64,000 nt of DNA, from positions 248,001-312,000 of the forward strand of contig JADJOX010000005.1 in the NCBI GenBank assembly GCA_016713565.1. The letters run 5' to 3'. The stretch comes from Ignavibacteriota bacterium (GTDB lineage: Bacteria; Bacteroidota; Ignavibacteria; Ignavibacteriales; Melioribacteraceae). Below are positions 18,570 to 28,019 of the stretch, in pieces (within the stretch, counting starts at the first letter, position 1; every line of letters begins with the position of its first letter). Below the pieces are notes generated by a model. The model worked only from the letters and a program-made list of their open reading frames with translations. It made no database searches and was not told where the DNA came from. The position numbers and the translations under genes are program-made.

Positions 18570-20059
18570 CAACTAAGAATTTTTTTATAAAGATCAATAT
18601 ATTCTTTTGAAGATGAGAGCCAAGTAAAATTACTCTTCATTCCATTTTTTTGCAATTTTGACCATGACTTTTTGTCTTCGGAAAATAATTTTATTGCTCT
18701 TTCAACCGCATTTAATAAATCTGTTTCTTTATTTTCAACAAAAACAAAACCATTGCCGTTTCCAGTTGTTTCGTCATAATTTTCAACAGTATCGGCTAAT
18801 CCACCTGTTTTTCTAACAATTGGAATCGTTCCATAAACAAGACTATACATTTGATTTAATCCGCAAGGTTCAACTTTGGAAGGCATCAAATACATATCGG
18901 AACCTGCTTCAATTAGGTGAGCTAAATTATCATCAAACCCCAAATAGCACGCAAATTTATCGGGATATTTTGTCATTACTTTTTCGAAGAAATTAATATA
19001 TTTTTTTTCTCCTGTACCAAGTAAAATAAATTGTGCATTGAGGTTCATTAAATCTTTAAAAGTTTTTTGCACAAGGTCAAATCCTTTTGCTTCATCCAAT
19101 CTTGAAATCATTCCGATGACCGGTTTATTTTCATCGAATTTCAATCCAAATTTTTCAACTAATACTTTTTTATTTTCTAATTTACCTTCAATATTCTTAA
19201 TTGAATATTTTTTTGCAATTTGTTTGTCTTTTTCAGGATTCCAAACATTCAAATCAATTCCGTTAAGAATGCCGTCTATAGAATTTTCTCGTGTTTTTAA
19301 AATTTCAAATAAACCATCGCTCATATCTTTATTTTTACAAATTTCATTCGCAAAACTTTTTGATACTGTTGTAATTGAATCGGAAAATTGTATTCCGCAC
19401 TTTAGAAAACTAAATTTATCATTATGAAGTAATTCCTTTTCCGGTAAATAGTCCGCAAGTTTTGTCTTCTGTAAAACTGAGGCAGGAAATTCACCCTTCA
19501 AACCAATATTGTGAATTGTAAATACTGTTCTTATATTATTGAAAGTAGGATCATCTTTAAACATCGTTTTAAGATAAATGGAAACCAAACCTCCCTGCCA
19601 ATCATTACAGTGTATAATGTCCGGTATCCATCCAAGTTTTGAAATGAGATCAAAGACAGATTTAGTAAGTAAAATAAATCTCTCATCATTATCTTTAAAT
19701 TCCTTCCCTGAAATAGGATCAGAGTATAAACTTCTTCTACTTCCAAAATATTCGTCATTATCTAGGAAATAAATTTGAACTCTAACTTTTGGTCCAATAA
19801 GAAATGAAGATCTTAATGAATAAGTAATTCGCTTTCCCCCAATATCGGTAACCAAATCTTTTAATCTTACAACTTCGTGAATTTTAAACTTGCGCTCATC
19901 AATTGCGCCATATTTAGGGACTAATATCCTTACTTGATGTCCTAATTCCTGTAGTTTTTGTGTTAATGAACTAGATACATCAGCTAAACCACCAGTTTTA
20001 ACGAAAGGTACAACTTCTGGAGTTACAAAAAGTATTTTATACTTCCTTGACGGGGGCAT
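18569..20059 (-). CDS. glgA: Glycogen synthase (ADP-glucose type)
   Basis: A GT5-family starch/glycogen synthase of 496 residues that extends alpha-1,4-glucan from ADP-glucose. The nucleotide-sugar motif KTGGLADV is at residues 21-28, and the C-terminal GT-B lobe carries MPSKVEPCGLNQMYSLVYGTIPIVRKTGGLADTV. The ATG has AAGGA about 8 nt upstream. It heads an eight-gene minus-strand run and is divergent from hutI. Glycogen storage fits with the maltodextrin enzymes near the far end of the window. Confidence 0.95.
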   Translation of the reverse strand: MPPSRKYKILFVTPEVVPFVKTGGLADVSSSLTQKLQELGHQVRILVPKYGAIDERKFKIHEVVRLKDLVTDIGGKRITYSLRSSFLIGPKVRVQIYFLDNDEYFGSRRSLYSDPISGKEFKDNDERFILLTKSVFDLISKLGWIPDIIHCNDWQGGLVSIYLKTMFKDDPTFNNIRTVFTIHNIGLKGEFPASVLQKTKLADYLPEKELLHNDKFSFLKCGIQFSDSITTVSKSFANEICKNKDMSDGLFEILKTRENSIDGILNGIDLNVWNPEKDKQIAKKYSIKNIEGKLENKKVLVEKFGLKFDENKPVIGMISRLDEAKGFDLVQKTFKDLMNLNAQFILLGTGEKKYINFFEKVMTKYPDKFACYLGFDDNLAHLIEAGSDMYLMPSKVEPCGLNQMYSLVYGTIPIVRKTGGLADTVENYDETTGNGNGFVFVENKETDLLNAVERAIKLFSEDKKSWSKLQKNGMKSNFTWLSSSKEYIDLYKKILS

Positions 20060-20145
20060 TGCAAATCCTTAAATTTTTAAGAGGTAAATTTACAAAAATA
20101 TTGACTTATTGACAAAAATATTTAATATTGAGGTTTGCATTGCAT

Positions 20146-20153
20146 TATTTTTG
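20146..20153 (+). promoter_or_regulatory. Possible Bacteroidota-type -7 box (TAnnTTTG) for hutI
   Basis: TATTTTTG matches the Bacteroidota -7 consensus exactly, and a TTG at 20128-20130 lies upstream at slightly short spacing (15 bp). A start just downstream would leave a short leader before the ATG at 20169, agreeing with the chosen start. The motif is short and common in AT-rich DNA. Confidence 0.3.
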
Positions 20154-20168
20154 TTCATCCAAACACAT

Positions 20169-21410
20169 ATGAAACTACTTTTATATAACCCATCTCAAAT
20201 CATTTCCGTAAACACGAATGGTAATAATTTTAAACGAGGAAGCGATTTAAATAAACTTAACTTAATTGAAAATACTTCTGTCCTATTAGAAAATGATAAA
20301 ATTTCTGCGTTAATTTCAAATGATGATTTGAATAAATATAGATATGATGAGAAAATTGATCTTACAAATAAAATATTACTCCCAGGTTTAGTAGAAACTC
20401 ATACCCATTTGGTTTTTGCGGGTTCAAGGTCCGATGAATTTTCAATGAGACTTTCGGGAAAAAGTTATGAAGAAATTTCCGAATCGGGCGGTGGTATAAA
20501 CTCAACGGTAAAAGCCGTAAGGGAATCAAGTTTTGAAGAATTGCTGAAAATCTCGAAACCAAAAGTAGAAAATTTTATTGCTCAAGGCGTTACAACTTTG
20601 GAAATTAAGAGCGGATATGGTTTAAGTTTTTATGATGAAATAAAAATCCTGCAAGTTATTAACGAATTAAATTCTCTTTTCCCCATTGATATTAAAGCTA
20701 CTTTTCTTGGCGCGCATACATTTCCGCCGGAATACAAAAATGATAAAAATCAGTATATTAAGATTTTAATCAAAGAGATAATGCCCTTTATTGCGAAAAA
20801 TAAGCTCGCCACTTCATGCGACGCATTTTGTGAAAAAACGGCATTTTCGACAGAACAAGTAGATGAAATTTTTAAGTGTGCTAAAGAATTCGGATTAGAT
20901 GTTAAATTACACACAGATCAATTTAATGTAATTGGCGGTGTTGAGGTTGGATTAAAATTTAATGCTCAAAGTTTGGACCATTTAGAAGTAATAGGTGAAG
21001 ATGAAATTATTAAAATTTCAGAAAGTAATTCTGTTGCTGTTTTACTTCCAGGGGTTTCCTTTTCACTAAATTATCAATTCGCTCCGGCACGAAAACTTAT
21101 TGACCATAACGCAATTGTTTCTCTTGCAACTGATTATAATCCCGGATCATCACATATAAACAACATAAGTTTAATTTGGGGACTAGCCGCTATTAAAATG
21201 AAAATGACAGCCGAAGAAATTATTTCAGCTTATACCATTAATGCAGCTCATGCTTTGTCAGTTTCAAAAAATACCGGAAGTATTGAAATTGGAAAAGACG
21301 CCGATTTTGCCGTCTTTGATACAAAAAATTATAAAGATTTGATTTACTCAATTGGACAAAATTTATGTTCAATGACAATTAAGAAAGGCAAAATAATTCA
21401 TGCGAATTAA
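20169..21410 (+). CDS. hutI: Imidazolonepropionase
   Basis: A metal-dependent amidohydrolase that opens 4-imidazolone-5-propionate in histidine breakdown. Metal ligands are in LPGLVETHTHLVFAGSR; KLHTDQF and the ATDYNPGSS block complete the site. At 413 residues it matches the family. I used the ATG at 20169; an upstream ATG at 20109 would add 20 residues that look nothing like the family start. No hutH, hutU or hutG is in the window, so the pathway must be completed elsewhere. It overlaps the next gene by 11 bp. Confidence 0.92.
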   Translation: MKLLLYNPSQIISVNTNGNNFKRGSDLNKLNLIENTSVLLENDKISALISNDDLNKYRYDEKIDLTNKILLPGLVETHTHLVFAGSRSDEFSMRLSGKSYEEISESGGGINSTVKAVRESSFEELLKISKPKVENFIAQGVTTLEIKSGYGLSFYDEIKILQVINELNSLFPIDIKATFLGAHTFPPEYKNDKNQYIKILIKEIMPFIAKNKLATSCDAFCEKTAFSTEQVDEIFKCAKEFGLDVKLHTDQFNVIGGVEVGLKFNAQSLDHLEVIGEDEIIKISESNSVAVLLPGVSFSLNYQFAPARKLIDHNAIVSLATDYNPGSSHINNISLIWGLAAIKMKMTAEEIISAYTINAAHALSVSKNTGSIEIGKDADFAVFDTKNYKDLIYSIGQNLCSMTIKKGKIIHAN

Positions 21411-22743
21411 TTTTAGGAATTTATTTGCATTAGTAATCATTTCTGCTTTCGTTTGGACTTGCGCATCAGAAATTCCGCAAAAAGAAAGTGTTGAAAATAC
21501 AGATCATAAAATTAATGCAGATACTAGAAAAAATAAAATCCAAATAAAGGAAAATGTTACAGATAAAAAGATTTTGCTCGGGATTGATGTACTTGCCGAA
21601 GACAATTTTGAAATTCTGAAAAATAAAAGAGTCGGAATAATCACAAATCAAACCGGTGTTAACCGAGACTTAAAATCTACCATTGATATTTTATTTGAAT
21701 CAAAAAATGTTAAACTTGTCGCGTTATTTTCGCCGGAACACGGTATTAGAGGCGAAATTGAAGGCGGGGAAAATATTGGAAATAATATTGATGCTTTGAC
21801 AAAACTCCCTGTTTACTCTTTATATGGAAAGACTCAAAAACCTACAAAAAAAATGCTTTCTGATATTGATGTTCTTATTTATGATATTCAGGATATCGGC
21901 GTTAGATCTTATACTTTTATTTCGACTTTGGGACTTGCAATGGAAGCAGCATCTGAAAACAAAATTGAATTTATTGTTTTAGACAGACCAAATCCTTTAG
22001 GCGGACTTAAAATAGAAGGAAACATAATTGAGGATAATTTTAAATCATTCATTAGTCAATACCCAATTCCATACATTTACGGTTTAACTTGCGGCGAATT
22101 GGCAAAACTATTGGTTAATGAAAAAATGATAAAAACCAATTCTGATTTTAAACTAAATGTAATTGCAATGAAAAATTGGAATCGTGGAATGACATTTAAA
22201 GATACGAATCTTAAGTGGGTTCCAACATCACCTCACATTCCAAATTTTGAAACAACTTTTTATTATCCCATGATTGGAATTTTAGGTGAATTGCGAAGTG
22301 CGGTTTCAATAGGAGTCGGCTATACTTTGCCCTTTCAAATTGTGGGTGCGGAGTGGATAAATTCTTTTAAACTATCGTTTGAATTAAATAATCAAAATTT
22401 ACCGGGATTGTTCTTCCGTCCAATTTCATTTAAACCGTTTTATGGTTTCGGAAAAGGTCAAACATTAAACGGAGTTCAAATCTATATTACAAATTACGAT
22501 AAAGTGAATTTAACTGCAGTACAATTTTTTATTATTAGTTCACTTCAAAAGCTTTATCCAGAAAAAGATTTATTTAAATTATCCGATCAAAATGAAATAA
22601 AAATGTTTAACACTGCGATTGGTACGGATAAAATTTCAAATATGATTAAAAATAGAAAAGACATCAAAGAAATTTTAGATTTCCTAAATAAAGATGAAGA
22701 AAAATTCAGAAAAACATCAGCTAAATATTACATTTATTTCTAA
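21400..22743 (+). CDS. namZ: NamZ-like DUF1343 lipoprotein (exo-beta-N-acetylmuramidase family)
   Basis: A 447-residue lipoprotein: signal ending ISAFVWTC with lipid Cys21, then a linker and a DUF1343 domain. Family blocks seen: RVGIITNQTGVNRD, LVALFSPEHGIRG, DVLIYDIQDIGVRSYT, FIVLDRPNPLGG and the conserved WVPTSPHIP. Characterised DUF1343 proteins (NamZ) release N-acetylmuramic acid from peptidoglycan fragments, so this one probably recycles cell-wall sugars from the periplasm or cell surface. It overlaps hutI by 11 bp and is probably coupled to it. The functional relation to histidine breakdown is unclear. Confidence 0.85.
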   Translation: MRINFRNLFALVIISAFVWTCASEIPQKESVENTDHKINADTRKNKIQIKENVTDKKILLGIDVLAEDNFEILKNKRVGIITNQTGVNRDLKSTIDILFESKNVKLVALFSPEHGIRGEIEGGENIGNNIDALTKLPVYSLYGKTQKPTKKMLSDIDVLIYDIQDIGVRSYTFISTLGLAMEAASENKIEFIVLDRPNPLGGLKIEGNIIEDNFKSFISQYPIPYIYGLTCGELAKLLVNEKMIKTNSDFKLNVIAMKNWNRGMTFKDTNLKWVPTSPHIPNFETTFYYPMIGILGELRSAVSIGVGYTLPFQIVGAEWINSFKLSFELNNQNLPGLFFRPISFKPFYGFGKGQTLNGVQIYITNYDKVNLTAVQFFIISSLQKLYPEKDLFKLSDQNEIKMFNTAIGTDKISNMIKNRKDIKEILDFLNKDEEKFRKTSAKYYIYF

Positions 22744-22795
22744 ATTTAATTTGCATTTTTGAATATAATACATCTAATTTGATTTGAATCACATT

Positions 22796-22841
22796 ATTGA
22801 TTGAAAAGTACTTTTATTTGTGTACTAAAATTTCAATCAAT
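22796..22841 (+). promoter_or_regulatory. Two-tier stem-loop before the T9SS cargo gene
   Basis: Perfect 11-bp outer arms ATTGATTGAAA (22796-22806) and TTTCAATCAAT (22831-22841) enclose a second pair AGTAC (22807-22811) and GTACT (22822-22826), separated by a 4-base bulge, with a 10-base loop. It ends 17 bases before the ATG at 22859. No T-run follows, so a leader structure or operator is more likely than an intrinsic terminator for the NamZ-like gene. Confidence 0.5.
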
Positions 22842-22858
22842 CAAAAAGGACAAATCAA

Positions 22859-23830
22859 ATGAACAAAGTATTTATAACAATTTTATTGAGCTTATTATTT
22901 ATAAGTTCTGTTTTCGCGCAATCACATTCAATTACTTATAAATTTTCAGTTGAGGGATGCGGTGACATTCCAGAATTGGAAATCTTTAGAGGAATAATGT
23001 TTGAAGGCGATAATATTTCTTTTGAACCATATACATTTCCTCAAGGCAATTCGGAATCCCAATTTTTTTATAATCTAATGGTTGGAGGTGAATTAGGTTT
23101 TCCGGTAAATTGTTTAAACGAAAATATTAATGTAAATATTGTACTTAAGGGAATTTGTGATCTTGATTTAACAAGTTTAACATCAGAAGAAGACATACTT
23201 AAAATTTTATATTTATCCATAGAAGTAACAGGTCAAAATACAGGTGTCCATTCAGATGAATCATATTATTACTTAGCAAATAATAAAGAAGCATATTTCA
23301 GATTACCATCAAGTAAAATAACTCAATTTTTAGCTTTCTTCGGTTATTCAATTAATGATTTTACTCCTTTTTATTATACAAACAATAACGAAATAGATTT
23401 AAATGGAATTAATAAAACTGTCGATAACAATTTTATATCAATTTACTTACAACATTTTTCAACTTTAGGTTTTGGTCTAAATATAGAGACTACAGATTCC
23501 AATGGCGGAGGCGATTCTGATTCTACAGATACAACAACTGACATAAATTCAATAGAAATTACACCAAATTCTTACAGTTTGAATCAAAACTATCCTAATC
23601 CTTTTAATCCATCAACAACTATTAGTTATACATTAAAGAATGCCGGTCTAACGAAAATTTCAATTTATAATTCATTGGGAGAAATTGTAGAATCTTTAGT
23701 TAATGAAATTCAGTCTGCGGGATCTCATAACGTTAATTTTTCAGCGGTCAATTTGCCATCTGGAATGTATTTTTATACTTTGTCGAGCGGTAACTTTACC
23801 CAAACCAATAAGATGATTTTAATGAAGTAG
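22859..23830 (+). CDS. Secreted protein with type IX secretion C-terminal sorting domain
   Basis: A 323-residue secreted protein with signal peptide ending SSVFAQ. The N-terminal 220 residues are beta-rich with no family I recognise. A low-complexity Gly/Asp/Ser/Thr linker (about residues 217-232) joins a C-terminal type A sorting domain of about 80 residues that begins YSLNQNYPNPFNPSTTISY and ends NLPSGMYFYTLSSG...NKMILMK. That domain directs export through the type IX system and cleavage or anchoring at the surface. No T9SS machinery gene is seen here. It forms a single-gene unit between a stem-loop and a terminator. Confidence 0.9.
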   Translation: MNKVFITILLSLLFISSVFAQSHSITYKFSVEGCGDIPELEIFRGIMFEGDNISFEPYTFPQGNSESQFFYNLMVGGELGFPVNCLNENINVNIVLKGICDLDLTSLTSEEDILKILYLSIEVTGQNTGVHSDESYYYLANNKEAYFRLPSSKITQFLAFFGYSINDFTPFYYTNNNEIDLNGINKTVDNNFISIYLQHFSTLGFGLNIETTDSNGGGDSDSTDTTTDINSIEITPNSYSLNQNYPNPFNPSTTISYTLKNAGLTKISIYNSLGEIVESLVNEIQSAGSHNVNFSAVNLPSGMYFYTLSSGNFTQTNKMILMK

Positions 23831-23856
23831 ACAATAAAAAAGTTGGACATCTAATT

Positions 23857-23904
23857 AAAGCTGTTTCTTGAATTATATTTAATTTCTTGAAACAGCTTTT
23901 TAAT
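23857..23904 (+). terminator. Rho-independent terminator after the T9SS cargo gene
   Basis: Perfect 11-bp arms AAAGCTGTTTC (23857-23867) and GAAACAGCTTT (23889-23899) are followed by a T-rich tail. It lies 26 bp after the plus-strand stop. Its 3' side overlaps the stop codon of the convergent lytic transglycosylase gene, so it may partly serve both directions. Confidence 0.85.
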
Positions 23905-26482
23905 TTCTACTGGCGAGTTTATTATTTGTTTGCGTATAAATGATTAACTTTTGACCAACCTTGATTAAATTGGTTTTTAATCCGTTCCAATTTCTAATTT
24001 GGCTTGCTTTAACACCATAATTTTCAGCAATATGTCCAATCGTTTCGCCTTTTTTAACTTTGTGAATTATTTTTTCGTTATCGTTCTTTTCCGCAACACT
24101 TTTATGAGAAACGGCTGTTTCACCGATTGATAATTTTTGACCAATTGAAATTTTTTCTGAATTAAGGTTATTCCATTTTTTAATTTCAGTAATAGTAACT
24201 TTATTTTTCAATGCAATTTTTCCCAACGTATCACCTTTTTTTACAGTATAAATTTTACTTTCCGCTTCAGGTAAATCGTCTGAATCATTAACATTTGAAT
24301 GAATTCTAAGTGTGGTTCCGGCATAAAGTCTATTTGTTCTTAATTTATTCCATTTTCTTAAATTAACAGTACTTACATTAAATTTTTCTGCAATTTCACC
24401 TAATGTATCCCCTTTTTTAACTTTATATTTTACTAAATTGGTTTTAAGAGAATTTGATTGACCATTTCCATTATCGGCATATTCTACATTTGAAATTGAA
24501 CCATTATATATTTTTAAAATTCGACCTTTATAAATCCTACTGCTTCTTAAATTATTCCATTTTTTAATTTTAGTTGGGGTTGTATTATATTTTAAAGCGA
24601 TAGAACCTAATGTTTCTCCGCTTCTTATTCTGTGTTCAATCCATTCTTCTCCGGTTGATTTAACAAGTATTTTTTGTTTATCAAATTTATTCAAACCATT
24701 TATTTTTGAAAATTCTTGTATTCTTTCTTTCGGGACATAGAATTTGAGTAATTGACCAACATGGATTGTTGTTGTATAAGGCAAATTATTCCAGTTTCTA
24801 ACATCTGAAACCCTCGCTTCAAAAATATCTGCCAAATCAAGCAAATTATCTCCGCTTTTCACTGTATAATCTACTTGTTCCATTCCTTCTGGCATAATAA
24901 ATGAAATGGAATCGAGATTATTTTGATACAATTTAGCAAATTTTTCATCATCTACATTACCACTATGTACCATTTTATATGGCGCTTCACCACTATTATT
25001 CTCATTTACTTCAGTTTCATTTTCTTCTACTGCGAAAGCAACGTCAGTATTTGACATAGCATCCGATGTTGCATATTTAGAGACAGGAATTTTAAGTTTT
25101 ACTTTTGGATAAATTTTTGAGTTAGATGAGATGCTATTAAATCTTGCAAGCAGGTTAATATCTATATCATACTTTGACGCAATAAGTGAAAGTGTTTCTC
25201 CTTTTTTAACACTATGCACAATATACTGCTGTTTAGCTTCACTTGGAATTGATGCCAAATTTTTCACAAATAAACTATAATTTTTCTTGGGAACCTTTAA
25301 CGAATAACCTCCTGGGTAATTCGGCGGTGTATTATATTGAATTAGTTCAGGATTTAAATTTTTCATTTCATCTAATGAAATTCCCGCGCAGTTTGCGAGC
25401 ACAGACAAATCTATAGCATCGTTAATTTTGTGAACTTCATATTCAATCGGAGATTCATAAGCTATATCGGTAAAACCATATTTTTCCGGTTGACTGGCAA
25501 TCAGTGTTACCGCAATATATTGAGGTACGTAATTTCTTGTTTCTTTTGGGAGATATTTTTTAACTTCCCAAAAATCATCCGAGCCGGCACGTCTAACAGC
25601 TGAACGAACTCTTCCTTCACCACTGTTATAAGCGGCAATAGCCAAATACCAATCGTTCAAAGAAACATAAAGATCTCTTAAGTGCCTTGCTGCAGCTCTT
25701 GTTGATTTTTCCGGATCTCGTCTTTCGTCTATGTAAAAATCAACATTCAGATCATAAAGACGTCCGGTTCCTTTCATAAATTGCCAAAGTCCTACTGCTC
25801 TTGCCCAAGATTTAGCATTAGGTTTCAATCCGCTTTCCATTAAACTTAAAAAAATCAGTTGTGTTGGGACTTTCTCTTCTGCAAAAATTCGCGCCATCAT
25901 CGGGAAAAAATAACCAGTTCTTTGAAGCCAATAATTCATGTGCTTTCTACCGCGACCTGTAAAATATTCAATGAATTGTTCAACGTGGCTGTTTACTTCT
26001 AAAGGAAAATCTCCAATTATAATTACCGTTTCATTTTTCAAATCTTCGGATTCCGAAACATTCAATTCTTCCATATTGCTGTTCATCCACTCTTCTACCG
26101 CATAATTCGGAGCGTCTTCAGGTAATTTTTCAAAACTATCAATATATGAGTCGTAATCATCTAAAATCGATTTTTCCAATTCAGAATATGCTTCGTTATC
26201 TTCAATATTAGGAAAGTAACTAAGTTCATTTATTATTGACATCGCGGAATCAAACGCGAACAATGCCTGCGATTCCAATCCTAAAGTTTTTGCGGAAAGT
26301 GCGTCTACATATTTTTGACGAGCATTTTCAAGGTTTTCATTAATTACTTCATTTGTTTTAACTACTACAGAAATACTGTCTTTTTTTGATAGGATTTTCT
26401 TTTGACTATTATTTGTATTGATTGAAGAACACGAATAGATAAATGCAAAAAAAATGAAAAATAGCGATGTTTTTCTAATCAC
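23900..26482 (-). CDS. mltD: MltD-like lytic murein transglycosylase lipoprotein with six LysM repeats
   Basis: An 860-residue lipoprotein (lipobox FIYSC, Cys18) that cleaves the glycan strand of peptidoglycan. The SLT domain starts near residue 200. Catalytic Glu216 lies in SLMESGLKPNAKSW, and AVGLWQFMKGTG and AAYNSGEGRVR follow. Six LysM repeats fill the C-terminal half, each with a VKKGDTLGxIA-like start and a KKWNNL-like core. E. coli MltD has fewer LysM repeats, so the wall-binding part is expanded here. The start is GTG. It is a single-gene unit, convergent with the T9SS cargo gene. Confidence 0.93.
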   Translation of the reverse strand: MIRKTSLFFIFFAFIYSCSSINTNNSQKKILSKKDSISVVVKTNEVINENLENARQKYVDALSAKTLGLESQALFAFDSAMSIINELSYFPNIEDNEAYSELEKSILDDYDSYIDSFEKLPEDAPNYAVEEWMNSNMEELNVSESEDLKNETVIIIGDFPLEVNSHVEQFIEYFTGRGRKHMNYWLQRTGYFFPMMARIFAEEKVPTQLIFLSLMESGLKPNAKSWARAVGLWQFMKGTGRLYDLNVDFYIDERRDPEKSTRAAARHLRDLYVSLNDWYLAIAAYNSGEGRVRSAVRRAGSDDFWEVKKYLPKETRNYVPQYIAVTLIASQPEKYGFTDIAYESPIEYEVHKINDAIDLSVLANCAGISLDEMKNLNPELIQYNTPPNYPGGYSLKVPKKNYSLFVKNLASIPSEAKQQYIVHSVKKGETLSLIASKYDIDINLLARFNSISSNSKIYPKVKLKIPVSKYATSDAMSNTDVAFAVEENETEVNENNSGEAPYKMVHSGNVDDEKFAKLYQNNLDSISFIMPEGMEQVDYTVKSGDNLLDLADIFEARVSDVRNWNNLPYTTTIHVGQLLKFYVPKERIQEFSKINGLNKFDKQKILVKSTGEEWIEHRIRSGETLGSIALKYNTTPTKIKKWNNLRSSRIYKGRILKIYNGSISNVEYADNGNGQSNSLKTNLVKYKVKKGDTLGEIAEKFNVSTVNLRKWNKLRTNRLYAGTTLRIHSNVNDSDDLPEAESKIYTVKKGDTLGKIALKNKVTITEIKKWNNLNSEKISIGQKLSIGETAVSHKSVAEKNDNEKIIHKVKKGETIGHIAENYGVKASQIRNWNGLKTNLIKVGQKLIIYTQTNNKLASRN

Positions 26483-26576
26483 TTTAAACCTATAATTAAT
26501 TATTGCAAGTTATATGATTAAAGAGTTTTTTTCAAGTCAAATATAAAATAAATTTCATAACGTCTTAAATAACAAC

Positions 26577-26604
26577 TACTTTTGATTATAATTTTTTATA
26601 TTTG
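26577..26604 (+). promoter_or_regulatory. Two possible -7 boxes (TAnnTTTG) before the DUF1207-like gene
   Basis: TACTTTTG (26577-26584) and TATATTTG (26597-26604) both match the Bacteroidota -7 consensus, 40-70 bases before the ATG. I did not find a well-spaced -33 TTG element for either. The calls rest on short motifs only. Confidence 0.3.
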
Positions 26605-26644
26605 AATTTGAAATCCATTAATAATTCTTATCAATGTTATCGAA

Positions 26645-27520
26645 ATGAAAACGAAAAATTTTAACCTTATTTTTATACTTTTATTTCAAATTTATAGCAC
26701 ATTATTTTATGCGCAAGAGAATAATTTTGAATTTTTACCTCAAGGCTTACATTTTTTACCGATTAAAGGCAATAATGAAGAAGCCCGAATTGGAATTCTC
26801 TACTATCATAAAAATGGAAATCTTAAAGTTGATATTGGCAATAATATCGATATTTTAGCTTTCAATTTTCCAAATTTCAATTCAAAACTTACTTTATCAA
26901 TAGAATTTATGGCTTATGCGCTTTCAACAAATTATGCAGAAAAACGTTTACAAATAGATGCACTTGACGGTTTTTTTGGCGGCAATACGGCATTTTCAAA
27001 AAAATATGAAAGCGGAAAATTAATTTCTCGTTTCCGTATTATTCATAACAGCGCTCATTTTGTAGACGGACATTTTGATATGCATAATAATTCTTGGATC
27101 AGAAATGAAAGACCTATTCCATTTACTAAAGATTTCGGTGAATTATTAGCAGGTTATCAATTCGATGAAAATTTCGGCTCAATTAGAACATATACCGCTG
27201 TTTCTTATTCAACTTTAATTAGACCGTCTATTTTGAAAAAATGGCATTCTTTCTTTGGTTTTGAAATTTCGACAAATAAATTGATTAATAAGGTTTTTGA
27301 AAAAGAAACAAATATCTTTTGGGCAAATCATTATAGTTTGGAAGGAAATCCAAAATACCAACTTAATTTTAATAACCTAATAGGTTTAAAATTCGGCAAA
27401 ATGGATGATAAAGGATTAATTTTTTATTTATCATATTTCTATGGTTCAAATCCGTTCAGTGAATATTTTTCGCAGCGGGTTAGTCAAGTGGGTTTAGGAT
27501 TTTTTGTAGATTTTATATGA
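26645..27520 (+). CDS. DUF1207-like outer-membrane protein
   Basis: A 291-residue exported protein with signal peptide ending TLFYAQ. The text EEARIGILYYHKNG near the start and RFRIIHNSAHFVDGHF near the middle resemble DUF1207 proteins, which have a conserved HxSxH-type motif and a barrel-like body. The C-terminus VSQVGLGFFVDF ends in an aromatic, as in outer-membrane barrels. Function is unknown for this family. It stands alone on the plus strand between two minus-strand units, 22 bp from the end of the next gene. Confidence 0.55.
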   Translation: MKTKNFNLIFILLFQIYSTLFYAQENNFEFLPQGLHFLPIKGNNEEARIGILYYHKNGNLKVDIGNNIDILAFNFPNFNSKLTLSIEFMAYALSTNYAEKRLQIDALDGFFGGNTAFSKKYESGKLISRFRIIHNSAHFVDGHFDMHNNSWIRNERPIPFTKDFGELLAGYQFDENFGSIRTYTAVSYSTLIRPSILKKWHSFFGFEISTNKLINKVFEKETNIFWANHYSLEGNPKYQLNFNNLIGLKFGKMDDKGLIFYLSYFYGSNPFSEYFSQRVSQVGLGFFVDFI

Positions 27521-27542
27521 ATAAATTTTGATTCGTCTTTTT

Positions 27543-28019
27543 CTAATCTGTCAAAAATTTGTAAATCAAATATCCAAAGTTAATCTGAAGCGCTCCAAGT
27601 GCGGCACCGCTGTAAATATCCAATTCATTTGTTTTATTTAAATATTTTTTGTCTGTAGTATTTAAATATTTTTCATAATTCTTATCAGATTCGGTTTTTA
27701 AGTAAGCTGCCGAAGCCCCTAAAAGAACCGCGCTTCCAACTGCAATGTAAAACAATTCAGATTCTACAAAACTTTTTTTCTTTGGTTTAAGTTCAATCAA
27801 ATATGGAAATGAATGACCAATATTTTCAATGTTTTTAATTTTCAAATCCCAGTTTCTCATCGGTTGAATTTTAATTAATTGATTTTCATCAATGTTTACA
27901 ACTTTGCTGTTATTAAATAAATTCAATGAATCTTGTTTATATAAATTTACATTGGAGGAGTTTTGAGAAAAAACAATAACAACAAACGCAAAATAAATTA
28001 GCGTAATTATTTTAATCAT
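27543..28019 (-). CDS. Small membrane-anchored protein of unknown function
   Basis: A 158-residue protein with a signal peptide or N-terminal anchor (IITLIYFAFVVIVFSQ), a polar middle, and a C-terminal membrane region made of two hydrophobic segments (LFYIAVGSAVLLGASAAYL and AALGALQINFGYLIYKFL) around a charged SDKNYEKYLNTTDKKYL loop. I recognise this tail only as a recurring type next to envelope proteins in this lineage and assign no function. The start codon follows the upstream stop directly (TAAATG), so it is co-translated with the beta-propeller lipoprotein. Confidence 0.7.
   Translation of the reverse strand: MIKIITLIYFAFVVIVFSQNSSNVNLYKQDSLNLFNNSKVVNIDENQLIKIQPMRNWDLKIKNIENIGHSFPYLIELKPKKKSFVESELFYIAVGSAVLLGASAAYLKTESDKNYEKYLNTTDKKYLNKTNELDIYSGAALGALQINFGYLIYKFLTD

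Noticed and set aside
20109..20168. Longer hutI with an ATG at 20109
   Set aside because: The extra 20 residues do not match the family start, there is no ribosome site, and a possible -7 box at 20146-20153 lies inside it. The ATG at 20169 was used.
22859..23830. Whether the T9SS cargo is part of a phage or defence locus
   Set aside because: The protein has an ordinary signal peptide and sorting domain, native base composition and no mobile genes beside it.
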